From: an uncultured Clostridia bacterium | Lineage (GTDB): Bacteria; Bacillota; Clostridia; Peptostreptococcales; Anaerovoracaceae | Direction: 5' to 3' | DNA length: 59,543 nt | Assembly: GCA_934233735.1 (NCBI GenBank) | Contig: CAKQGQ010000014.1 | Location: 1 to 59,543 of the forward strand | In this document: piece after piece, positions 24,815 to 32,827 of the stretch | How the letters are laid out: every line of letters begins with the position of its first letter | Numbering within the stretch: position 1 is the first letter of the stretch | Notes under the pieces: model-generated | Database searches by the model: none | Seen by the model: the letters and a program-made list of their open reading frames with translations, nothing else | Told to the model about the DNA's origin: nothing | Position numbers and translations under genes: made by a program

Positions 24815-26623
24815 TTATTTATTATCGTCGTACTTCAAAACTGCCGTGAAGGCTTCCTGCGGTACCTCAACCGTACCAAACTGGCGCATACGCTTCTTAC
24901 CTTCTTTTTGCTTTTCGAGCAGCTTCTTCTTTCTGGAAATATCACCGCCGTAGCACTTGGCGATTACATCTTTACGATATGCCCTTACGGTTTCACGCGC
25001 GATGACTTTCTGTCCGATTGCCGCCTGAATCGGCACCTCAAACTGGTGCATCGGAATGATTTCCTTGAGCTTTTCGCAGACAAATCTGCCGCGGCTGTAA
25101 GCCTCCGATTCATGCACAATCATTGAGAATGCGTCGACAAGTTCCTTGTTCAGCATAATATCGAGTTTCACAAGCTGCGATTTTTCGTAGCGGTCAAACT
25201 CGTATTCGAGTGAGCCGTAGCCGCGCGTCTTGGATTTCAGCGCGTCAAAGAAGTCGTAAATAACCTCATTAAGCGGCATGTCATAGTGAAGCTGCACCCT
25301 CGTCGGCGTGATGTATTCCATGTGCAGCATCGTGCCTCTTCTCTGCTGGCAAAGCTCCATAATGCTTCCCACATAGTCGTTCGGAATCATGATATTTGCC
25401 TTAACCATCGGTTCCTCAATGTGGTCGATTTCCTGCGGTGTCGGCAGGTTCGACGGATTCTGCAGCATTTCAACCGTGCCGTCCGTCTTAACTACTTTAT
25501 AGATAACGCTCGGCGAAGTTGTAATGACACCGAGATTGAATTCTCTTTCGAGTCTTTCAACGATGATTTCCATGTGAAGGAGTCCCAGGAAACCGCAGCG
25601 GAACCCGTATCCGAGCGCCTGCGAAGTTTCCGGCTCGAAATTAAATGCCGCATCATTAACCTGCAGTTTTTCGAGCGCGTCCTTTACGCTTTCGTATTTC
25701 TCGCCTTCCGCCGGATAAATACCACAGTAAACCATCGACTGTACTTTTTTATAGCCCGGAAGCGGCTCATCCGCCGGGTCTGCATCCAGCGTGATGGTAT
25801 CGCCGACTCTCGCATCCGCCACCTGTTTGATAGACGCGCAGATATATCCAACCTCACCGGCTCTGAGCTGCTTAGTCGGAATCAGGTTCGGCGCGCAGAT
25901 TCCCACTTCCGTTACTTCATATTTTTTATTTGTCGCCATCAGACGGATGACATCACCCTTCTTCACGCTTCCGTCCTTGATTCGCGCGTAAATAATCACG
26001 CCCAGATAGTTGTCGTATTTCGAGTCAAAAATCAGCGCCTTGAGCTTTCCGTTTTCGTCACCCTGCGGTGCCGGGATTGCGTCGATTACGCGCTCTAAAA
26101 GCTCGTCAACACCGAGTCCGGTCTTCGCGGACACCAGCGGCGCATCTACTGCATCGAGCCCGATGATTTCCTCGATTTCTTCTTTGCACTCATCCGGTCT
26201 TGCCGATGCAAGGTCGATTTTGTTGAGAACCGGCAAAATCTCCAGATTTTCGTCCAGCGCCAGGTACACATTTGCAAGCGTCTGCGCTTCCACGCCCTGT
26301 GTCGCATCCACGACAAGCACCGCTCCCTCGCATGCTGCAAGCGAACGCGAAACCTCATATGTAAAGTCCACATGTCCCGGAGTGTCGATGAGGTTGTAAA
26401 TGTATTCATTGCCGTCCTTTGCCTTGTATACAAGACGAGTCGTCTGCAGCTTGATGGTAATGCCTCTCTCCCTTTCAAGATCCATATTGTCCAAAAACTG
26501 CTCTTTCATATCTCTTTCGGCAACCAGCCCGGTCTTCTCGATAAGCCTGTCCGCCAGCGTCGATTTGCCGTGGTCGATATGCGCGATAATGCTGAAATTT
26601 CTTATATATTTCTGATAATCCAT
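24815..26623 (-). CDS. lepA: Elongation factor 4 (LepA), ribosome back-translocating GTPase
   Basis: At 602 aa it has normal length. G1 A-H-I-D-H-G-K-S-T (~14-22), G3 D-T-P-G-H-V-D, G4 N-K-I-D and G5 S-A-K are present, followed by domains II, III and V and the LepA-specific C-terminal region ending in E-A-F-T-A-V-L-K. It lies in the conserved spoIIP-lepA-hemW order. A 78-bp gap separates it from the small membrane gene upstream. Confidence 0.97.
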   Translation of the reverse strand: MDYQKYIRNFSIIAHIDHGKSTLADRLIEKTGLVAERDMKEQFLDNMDLERERGITIKLQTTRLVYKAKDGNEYIYNLIDTPGHVDFTYEVSRSLAACEGAVLVVDATQGVEAQTLANVYLALDENLEILPVLNKIDLASARPDECKEEIEEIIGLDAVDAPLVSAKTGLGVDELLERVIDAIPAPQGDENGKLKALIFDSKYDNYLGVIIYARIKDGSVKKGDVIRLMATNKKYEVTEVGICAPNLIPTKQLRAGEVGYICASIKQVADARVGDTITLDADPADEPLPGYKKVQSMVYCGIYPAEGEKYESVKDALEKLQVNDAAFNFEPETSQALGYGFRCGFLGLLHMEIIVERLEREFNLGVITTSPSVIYKVVKTDGTVEMLQNPSNLPTPQEIDHIEEPMVKANIMIPNDYVGSIMELCQQRRGTMLHMEYITPTRVQLHYDMPLNEVIYDFFDALKSKTRGYGSLEYEFDRYEKSQLVKLDIMLNKELVDAFSMIVHESEAYSRGRFVCEKLKEIIPMHQFEVPIQAAIGQKVIARETVRAYRKDVIAKCYGGDISRKKKLLEKQKEGKKRMRQFGTVEVPQEAFTAVLKYDDNK

Positions 26624-26701
26624 ACTCGTGTTTTCCTTTGTTGTCTTTAATTTTGTTTTTTCTTATGTTTTTCGTTTGAGCATATTTACTCATAGTATAT
26701 T

Positions 26702-26854
26702 TTAATGCATATGTTGGAAAATTTCAACTTTTTTTGCGGAAAATGCTTCTTCATATCCGCATCTTCTCGACGCTTGTTCATCCACATGCAAAAGTGCCGT
26801 TGTCGCCGCGAAAAAAAGCATCGCAATCAGCACGCATTCCCAAAAATTCCTCAT
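26702..26854 (-). CDS. Small single-span membrane protein (50 aa), between spoIIP and lepA
   Basis: The inner ATG at 26854 has a good Shine-Dalgarno (GAGGAAA, 8 nt away). The encoded 50-residue protein begins M-R-N-F-W-E-C-V-L-I-A-M-L-F-F with one hydrophobic helix (~4-22) and a charged tail. The frame extends further upstream inside spoIIP, but that part is highly charged and lacks a start site. No family is recognised. Placement between spoIIP and lepA hints at a sporulation or envelope link only by context. Confidence 0.5.
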   Translation of the reverse strand: MRNFWECVLIAMLFFAATTALLHVDEQASRRCGYEEAFSAKKVEIFQHMH

Positions 26855-26919
26855 TTCAGTTTCCTCGCTTTCCCTTTTCCTTTGTTTTCGTTCGTTTTCG
26901 TTTGCTTCGGACTGCTCCC

Positions 26920-27927
26920 CTACTTTTCGCTCTTCAAAGTATCCGCCAAAATTTTGCCGACCATCTCCGCCGTGCACCGCACTTCTTCAATGTCATTTCG
27001 ATTATAGCCGATTTCAAGGAGCATGTATTTGGAGGATAGGTTCTGATTGTAACGGTAACCTCTCTCCAGAATGTTTCCCGTAAATCCGTCATAATTTTTC
27101 GTCGCAGTCTCGTTCATCTTGCGCACGAAAGACAGATTGCTTGCGTATGTTTCCACGGCGTTGCTCACAACATAGGAGTATTTCGCACACTTTTTGCCGC
27201 CGATGGAGACCGTGGCAACCGATACCTTGCCCGGAACCGCATCTCGGTGCAGGTCGATGACGCACTCGATGCTCGGATATTTTTTGAGCAGAGCCTCTGT
27301 TGTCTCATAGGAACGGCTGTATGCCTGGTTGTAGGATTTTTCGTCGTGGAGAGTGGAATCGTGCACACATGGGATTCCTTCCTTGTCAAGCGTTTCTGCT
27401 AAAACATCCCCCGCATCCCTTACCGTATTCAGTCTGCCCTTGCGGTGATAGTTGCCCTCGGATGACGGAAGATAAGACTCTGTCGCATGGGTATGGACAA
27501 TCAGAACCACCGGGTCCTTTCCGAAGACACGCGGCTTACCTTCGTCCTCTGCTTTCGTTGCAATCACTTTCGTATCGCCTTTAGACGATTTATTGTCTTT
27601 CGTTGTATTTACGAGCGTTGCGCCGTTCTTTTCTTCGCCTCCGCCGTTTCCGTCCTCGTTCACACTGCTGCCCTCATCGCTGTTTCTGTCCGCGTTTTCT
27701 GCGTTGCTTCCGCCGCTTTCCGCGTAATCTGCCGGGTCGACATCAAGGTTTGGATAGGCCGCCGAAATGCACATAATCCCAAAGCTCGTCGGATTCAGCT
27801 CGCTCTTTTTTTCCGACCATGCCGCCGCCAGCCCATCGCCCATGTTTTCCTTCGGAATCCATGCGTAGGACAGCACCGTGCTGCAAAGATATATCACTAA
27901 AAGGAATTTTCCAAACTGCTTTTTCAT
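26920..27927 (-). CDS. spoIIP: Stage II sporulation protein P
   Basis: The 335-aa protein has an N-terminal signal anchor (~6-23), an Asn/Gly/Glu/Lys-rich linker (~75-135) and the SpoIIP domain (~135-335). That domain includes I-V-H-T-H-A-T-E-S-Y-L-P (zinc-binding His of the amidase-like site), C-V-I-D-L-H-R-D-A and the C-terminal M-L-L-E-I-G-Y-N-R-N segment. SpoIIP is the amidase/endopeptidase of the SpoIIDMP complex that thins septal peptidoglycan during engulfment. spoIID is in the same window at 46.6 kb. It follows gpr by 79 bp, the order seen across Clostridia and Bacilli. Confidence 0.95.
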   Translation of the reverse strand: MKKQFGKFLLVIYLCSTVLSYAWIPKENMGDGLAAAWSEKKSELNPTSFGIMCISAAYPNLDVDPADYAESGGSNAENADRNSDEGSSVNEDGNGGGEEKNGATLVNTTKDNKSSKGDTKVIATKAEDEGKPRVFGKDPVVLIVHTHATESYLPSSEGNYHRKGRLNTVRDAGDVLAETLDKEGIPCVHDSTLHDEKSYNQAYSRSYETTEALLKKYPSIECVIDLHRDAVPGKVSVATVSIGGKKCAKYSYVVSNAVETYASNLSFVRKMNETATKNYDGFTGNILERGYRYNQNLSSKYMLLEIGYNRNDIEEVRCTAEMVGKILADTLKSEK

Positions 27928-28006
27928 CCGGTCAATCTCTCCCCTGCTTCGTTTCGCCGTTCGCGGCGGGCGTGCTCCGACGCCTCCGATGTTCGGCGCC
28001 CGGCAT

Positions 28007-28996
28007 TTATTTCACCTTAGAATATATGCCGGGATGCAAAGTTATATTTATGGCATTTGCGATTATGTCGGAAAAATCTTTGATAATTTCGTCGATGTCC
28101 GTAGAAGTCACAATCATATCAAAGTCGCGGCTCTCCAGATACTTCTCCACTGCGCCGCCCTGAGATTGGCCGCCGGGCGCGCCAATCTGGGCGTTCAGAC
28201 CGCTCCCATCTTCCTGCGCGCCGTTCCAGCCCTTGATATTCTCCGCCGCCTCCAAAATCAGCGTCCGCGAGTCAATGACGGTCGGTACCCCGATGGAAAT
28301 GACCGGGCAGCCGACGGTCTTTTGGCTGATTTCCTTGCGGTGGTTTCCCATGCCCGCTCCGGGCATAATGCCCGTGTCGCAAATCTGTATGGTGGTGCTG
28401 AGGCGGTGGATGTCCTTTGCGGCAAGGGCGTCGATGGCGAGGACCACATCGGGCCTCGCCATGGAAACCACCTGCTGTATCAAATCTGCGGTTTCAAGCC
28501 CGGTAACGCCGGTGACGGAGGGGTTGAAACCGCACACATTTGAATAATCCCAGTCCCCGTCGCATTCGAAAATTTTGAAAAGATGCGAGGTGATTTTCAC
28601 TTTGTCAACGGTGTGCGGTCCGAGGCTGTCGGGCGTCACCTTCTCATTTCCAAGACCGATGACAAGCGCTCTCAAATAATAGTCATGTTTCACGAAGCTT
28701 CCCAGCACATCCGACAGTGCGGCCGCGGCGCGCTCCTTGATTCCGTCTCTCTGGTCGATAACTCCCTGCACTTCAAGCGTCGCATATCTGCCGCGCGGCT
28801 TGCCGAACGCCTTCTCGCCCGCCTCATCCGTGATTTCAATGTCTATGACAGAAATGTCCTCATCGATCTGCGACTGTTTTTTGATATATCCGGTTATGTT
28901 GTGGGCGGGCGCACCCGCCTCTGCTCTGCTGCTTCCGCGGCGTGCCGCCGTGAGCATCTCATCAAGCTCGACGGCAAGGTCTGTTCTGTAGTTCAT
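28007..28996 (-). CDS. gpr: Germination protease (GPR)
   Basis: Start chosen at M-N-Y-R-T-D-L-A-V-E (28996), the family's usual zymogen N-terminus, with GAGGAG upstream. The aspartic-type core is seen in P-R-G-R-Y-A-T-L-E, G-L-G-N-E-K-V-T-P-D-S-L-G-P, D-V-V-L-A-I-D-A-L-A-A and G-A-G-M-G-N-H-R-K-E-I. GPR degrades small acid-soluble spore proteins during outgrowth and is made in the forespore. Two Gly/Ala/Gln-rich insertions (after the N-terminal helix and around ~285-305) are not typical. It is transcribed divergently from rpsT. Confidence 0.95.
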   Translation of the reverse strand: MNYRTDLAVELDEMLTAARRGSSRAEAGAPAHNITGYIKKQSQIDEDISVIDIEITDEAGEKAFGKPRGRYATLEVQGVIDQRDGIKERAAAALSDVLGSFVKHDYYLRALVIGLGNEKVTPDSLGPHTVDKVKITSHLFKIFECDGDWDYSNVCGFNPSVTGVTGLETADLIQQVVSMARPDVVLAIDALAAKDIHRLSTTIQICDTGIMPGAGMGNHRKEISQKTVGCPVISIGVPTVIDSRTLILEAAENIKGWNGAQEDGSGLNAQIGAPGGQSQGGAVEKYLESRDFDMIVTSTDIDEIIKDFSDIIANAINITLHPGIYSKVK

Positions 28997-29547
28997 TTCT
29001 TCGTGTTCTCCTCTCGTTTTGCATGCAATCTTTCTTTTCACCTCTTTCAAGATGTATAATGTGTAATTTTTGCGAAAAGTTGTACAAAATCATTCTTCTT
29101 TTAAAAAAGTCCAAGAAATATGTCTCTCAAACGTCATTTTTATTGGACTTTTTTTCCGCTTAGCTGAAAAATCCAACTTTCGACAAATTTCGACACATGT
29201 TCTCCACATCGTGAGCGTCATTTGTTGTAATTTCTCGCTTAATGCCTTATTTTGTCCAACTTTTCTTCTGCACTGCACACCCCGGCCAGCACGCACCCCA
29301 TGTCCAACTTTTCTTTTGCCGCGCCCCGAAGCTGCGGTGGCGTCAATCCTCTCATGCAGTCTGCCGTGCCCCGAGGCCGAGATGCCGCCGGGTCTCATCC
29401 AAAATCTTTTGCGCTTTTTCCTATTTTCCCCTTGCAATCTCAACATTATTCGTATATAATTCAAGTTGCGAATTTATGTCTTTTTCCGGGCGTCATACGC
29501 GGCATTCGGAAAGCATGAAAATTTTAATAAAGTGGGGTGAAAAACAC
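28997..29547. other. 551-bp intergenic region between gpr and rpsT
   Basis: No gene seen. It holds a perfect 12-bp inverted repeat AAAAAAGTCCAA (29103-29114) / TTGGACTTTTTT (29143-29154), and a 15-bp direct repeat TGTCCAACTTTTCTT at 29253-29267 and 29301-29315 with a partial third TCCAACTTT near 29171. A GC-rich block (~29268-29400) precedes the rpsT promoter. The AT-rich part plus GC-rich flank recalls the two MITE loci, but the sequences differ. A CATTATA near 29056 on the minus strand could belong to a forespore promoter for gpr; I cannot confirm the -35. Confidence 0.6.
29432..29460 (+). promoter_or_regulatory. rpsT promoter
   Basis: TTGCAA (29432-29437), 17-bp spacer, TATAAT (29455-29460); ATG follows ~80 nt after the expected start site. 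Confidence 0.75.
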
Positions 29548-29820
29548 ATGGCAAACATTAAATCCGCAAAGAAAAGAATCAGAGTTATCGACAAGAAAAC
29601 TGCAAGAAACAGAAGAATTAAGAATCATCTTAAGGCTGTTTTAAAGAACTTCGAAGCTGCAATGGCTGAGGGTAACCTTGAAGTTGCTGCTGAAAAGCTT
29701 CATCTTGCTGAAAAGAAACTGATGCAGGCTGCTGCTAAGGGAACTATCTCCAAGCACGCTGCGTCCAGAAAAGTTTCCAGATTAACGAAAAGATTCAACG
29801 CTGCAAAGGCAGCAAAATAA
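29548..29820 (+). CDS. rpsT: 30S ribosomal protein S20
   Basis: The 90-aa, Lys/Ala-rich helical protein begins M-A-N-I-K-S-A-K-K-R-I-R and ends N-A-A-K-A-A-K, characteristic of S20, which binds 16S rRNA early in 30S assembly. The longer open frame upstream is noncoding promoter DNA; start at 29548 follows the family N-terminus. It is divergent from gpr and closed by a terminator. Confidence 0.97.
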   Translation: MANIKSAKKRIRVIDKKTARNRRIKNHLKAVLKNFEAAMAEGNLEVAAEKLHLAEKKLMQAAAKGTISKHAASRKVSRLTKRFNAAKAAK

Positions 29821-29872
29821 GTCTCACCCGTCCCCACCCGTGCATAAGTTAAATGCACAGCATGAGCAATCG

Positions 29873-29907
29873 AAAAACCATGGATGTGTCTCCCATGGTT
29901 TTTTTCT
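29873..29907 (+). terminator. rpsT terminator
   Basis: Stem AAAAACCATGG (29873-29883) / CCATGGTTTTT (29893-29903) with a continuing T-run. Confidence 0.85.
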
Positions 29908-29958
29908 CATATGAAAAAATTCAATGCAAAAGTTGACACAAAGAAAGAAGGAAAACAT

Positions 29959-32064
29959 ATGTTTTTATTTGGCAAAAAAGGAAAAAAGTCCGAACCAACC
30001 ACACCAACCACACCAACCACACCAACCACACCAACCACACCAACCGCACCGGCCTCCCAGACTGTCCAGACCGCACAGTCCAAGAAAGCCGCGCGCGGAC
30101 AATCAACGCCACCAGCCACTGAAACCGAAGAAGAAAAAGCAGCTCGCAGGCAGGCGGAAAAGGAAGCGGCAATCGCAGCGTATAAAGAGAAACGCGAGCT
30201 TACGCTCAAGCGCTTTTTTGAAATTGCAGAACTTCCGTTTCCTGAAAAATTTGAAGTTCTTGCAGATCACCCGGTCAGCGATTTTACCGCAGACCCGCGC
30301 AGACTGACGCCGGACTCGGTTTTCATGTACTGGCAGGTCGGCCCGCTCTCCTCCGGTTATTCGGAAGATCCGCTGGAGCGCGCAGTAAGTACAGGCTGTC
30401 TGTTCATCATCACAAACCAGCCTTGCGATTTTGAAAATTCTTTGCTGATTACGGACACAAACGAGGACGGATATAGCGTCATCACCGATGCTTACATCCG
30501 TGCGTCTCATTATATCCGTTCCATCCATAAAGCGAAAGTTATCGCGCTCACCGGCTCCGTTGGCAAAACCTCGACAAAGGAAATGATTGAGTCAGTTCTG
30601 CGCGCACATTATAAAAAGCCGCTCGTATCCAAGGGAAATAACAACTCGATGTTTTCCATCACGCGAAACATCCAGAAGCTCAGACGCCCGACGAATGTGT
30701 ATCTTCAGGAGGTCGGAGCCTTTGCGCCGCGGACAATCGAAATTTCGGCAAAACAGCTCGAAGCGGACATGGTAGTTTACACGAATATTGGTGTTTCTCA
30801 TGTAGAAAGCTACGGCAGCCGCGAGGAGCTTACGAAAGATAAGCTTTCCCTCTCCACCTACGGAAAGCCGAACGGGCTGGCATTCGTAAACTGCGATGAT
30901 GAAATTCTGATGGCACACCCGTTCACACAGAAAGTCATCACCTACAGCCTGAAAAATGACAGTGCTATGTATTTCGCGAAAAATATTGAAAGAACCGCAG
31001 AAGCAGGACTCCGCTTTATCATCGTCGACCGTCCGGCAGGCGAAGAGCACGAAGCAGAAGTTTTCGTGCCGGGCGAGCACAATGTGCTCAACGCCGTTGT
31101 CGCCTATGCAGTCGGAAAAGCACTCAAGCTGAAAACCGAAGAAATCATTGAAGGCATCGCGGCCTATCGCCCTTCGGGCATGCGCCAGAACATCATTCAC
31201 CCTTGCGGATACAATATCTTTGCGGACTGCTATAACAGCTCTCTGCTCGCGATTGAAAACACGCTCAGCGCGATGGATGACATTCCGGTTGCGGACGGCG
31301 GCAGACGAATCGCAGTGCTCGGCGACATCCTTGCGCTCGGTGACATCAGCGAAGAAACGCACCGTGAAATTGCCCCTGTCCTCGCAAAGCACAAGGTGGA
31401 TCTTTTGCTCGGTTACGGCATCAATATCCGCCTTACTGTTGAAGAAGCAAACAGACTTGGAATCGAAGCAAAGTTTTTCGACAGCCGCCAGGAACTGGAG
31501 GCGGAAATTTTGCGCATAAGAAAACCGGAGGATTTAATCCTTTTCAAGGCTTCGCATGCGGTCAACCTCGGTGCCTGCATCGACCGCCTGTTCGGAACGG
31601 ATATCAACGAGAGCTCGAGCATCGCCCACAAGCAGTTCAGACTCGAAATTCACGGCGACTTCGAATACTATATTTTTGAAACCTCGGCGTCGATTAAGAC
31701 TTATCTGGGTACGGACGAAAAGGTTGAAATTCCAAGCAGTATTGAAGCGGAGGTCACAGATGAACTGCACGAAACGGATGTGAAACGGGTTCTGGCAGTT
31801 GAAAAAATCGGTAAAACCGCCTTCAGAAACAATCAGTATGTAAAAGAAGTCATTCTTCCGGAGTCCGTCATCCGCATCAGAGACGGAGCGTTCAAAGGCT
31901 CCTCGATTGTGCATTTTGAGGGTTCGGACAGCCTTCTTTCCATCGGCGAAGAAGCTTTTGCGGACTGCCCGATGCTCGAAACTGTAAAAATTAGCCCGAA
32001 TACTTTGGAAATCGGCAAAAAAGTACTGGAAAACAGCCCTCATGCGGTGTTACAATATAAATGA
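29959..32064 (+). CDS. MurF-like Mur ligase fused to a C-terminal BspA-type leucine-rich repeat tail
   Basis: This 701-aa protein (start at 29959, AGAAGG site) opens with a Lys-rich segment, five tandem P-T-T repeats (~13-27) and a charged Ala/Glu helix (~55-85). Residues ~85-550 are a MurF-like ligase: N-terminal substrate domain, P-loop A-L-T-G-S-V-G-K-T-S-T-K (~196-207), S-K-G-N-N-N-S, V-Y-T-N-I-G-V-S-H-V-E-S-Y-G-S, central G-E-H-N-V-L-N-A, and C-terminal I-F-A-D-C-Y-N-S-S and V-L-G-D-I-L-A-L-G-D. MurF joins D-Ala-D-Ala to UDP-MurNAc-tripeptide in the cytoplasm. Residues ~580-701 are a short LRR_5/BspA-like repeat region (I-G-K-T-A-F-R-N-N, I-R-D-G-A-F-K-G-S-S, I-G-E-E-A-F-A-D-C), a module normally found on the cell surface. 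No signal peptide. Possibly a paralogue rather than the main MurF. Closely followed by deoD (38 bp). Confidence 0.85.
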   Translation: MFLFGKKGKKSEPTTPTTPTTPTTPTTPTAPASQTVQTAQSKKAARGQSTPPATETEEEKAARRQAEKEAAIAAYKEKRELTLKRFFEIAELPFPEKFEVLADHPVSDFTADPRRLTPDSVFMYWQVGPLSSGYSEDPLERAVSTGCLFIITNQPCDFENSLLITDTNEDGYSVITDAYIRASHYIRSIHKAKVIALTGSVGKTSTKEMIESVLRAHYKKPLVSKGNNNSMFSITRNIQKLRRPTNVYLQEVGAFAPRTIEISAKQLEADMVVYTNIGVSHVESYGSREELTKDKLSLSTYGKPNGLAFVNCDDEILMAHPFTQKVITYSLKNDSAMYFAKNIERTAEAGLRFIIVDRPAGEEHEAEVFVPGEHNVLNAVVAYAVGKALKLKTEEIIEGIAAYRPSGMRQNIIHPCGYNIFADCYNSSLLAIENTLSAMDDIPVADGGRRIAVLGDILALGDISEETHREIAPVLAKHKVDLLLGYGINIRLTVEEANRLGIEAKFFDSRQELEAEILRIRKPEDLILFKASHAVNLGACIDRLFGTDINESSSIAHKQFRLEIHGDFEYYIFETSASIKTYLGTDEKVEIPSSIEAEVTDELHETDVKRVLAVEKIGKTAFRNNQYVKEVILPESVIRIRDGAFKGSSIVHFEGSDSLLSIGEEAFADCPMLETVKISPNTLEIGKKVLENSPHAVLQYK
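29998..30047 (+). repeat. 9-bp tandem repeat (ACCACACCA) in the MurF-like gene
   Basis: Five perfect copies plus a partial one encode P-T-T repeats. Because the unit is 9 bp, copy-number change keeps the reading frame, so the linker length may vary between strains. Confidence 0.85.
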
Positions 32065-32102
32065 TACACTACGCAAATTTTGCATTTTGAAAGGAGACTA
32101 TC

Positions 32103-32804
32103 ATGTCACTACATATTGCTGCCTCGAAAGGTCAGATAGCCGAGTCGGTTCTGATGCCCGGCGACCCTTTGAGAGCAAAATTTATTGCGGAAAACTTTCT
32201 ATCGGAACCGGTTCTGTACACGGACATTCGGAATATGTACGGATTTACCGGTCGTTACAAAGGCGTTCCGGTTTCCGTTCAGGGAAGCGGCATGGGCATG
32301 CCGTCCATGGGAATTTATTCGTGGGAACTCATCACGGAATACGGGGTTCAGAATCTGATTCGGATTGGAACCGCAGGCGCTTTCACGGATGAGCTTGAGC
32401 TTGGCGATATTTTCCTTGCGCTGGCTGCCTCCACGGATTCCAACTATCAGCACGCTTTTGACATTCCGGGTCAGTACAGCCCAAGCGGCAGCTGGGAGCT
32501 GATTAAAAAGGTTTATGCCGCATCGGAGGAAACAGGAATTGACTTTAAAGCAGGCAATGTTGTCACCTGTGATGTTTTCTACGAATTCGGAGACTGGTGG
32601 AAAAAATGGGCAAAGATGGGCGTCAAGGCGGTCGAAATGGAAACTGCCGCGCTCTATATGAACGCTGCGTACAATCATGTGAATGCGCTTTCCATTATTT
32701 CAATCAGTGATAACTTTGTGACGGGCGCCAAGAGCACTGTCGAGGAAAGACAAAATTCTTTCACAAACATGATGAAACTCGCTTTAGAAGCAAGCGTTAA
32801 ATAG
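32103..32804 (+). CDS. deoD: Purine nucleoside phosphorylase, DeoD type
   Basis: The 233-aa protein matches hexameric bacterial PNP: M-P-G-D-P-L-R-A-K-F-I-A-E (phosphate site), G-S-G-M-G-M-P-S-M-G-I-Y-S, R-I-G-T-A-G-A, A-V-E-M-E-T-A-A-L-Y and S-I-S-D (catalytic Asp). It splits purine (deoxy)nucleosides with phosphate for salvage. AAAGGAG site; followed 23 bp later by pckG. Confidence 0.95.
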   Translation: MSLHIAASKGQIAESVLMPGDPLRAKFIAENFLSEPVLYTDIRNMYGFTGRYKGVPVSVQGSGMGMPSMGIYSWELITEYGVQNLIRIGTAGAFTDELELGDIFLALAASTDSNYQHAFDIPGQYSPSGSWELIKKVYAASEETGIDFKAGNVVTCDVFYEFGDWWKKWAKMGVKAVEMETAALYMNAAYNHVNALSIISISDNFVTGAKSTVEERQNSFTNMMKLALEASVK

Positions 32805-32827
32805 TATATTTTAAGAGAGGAAATGAA

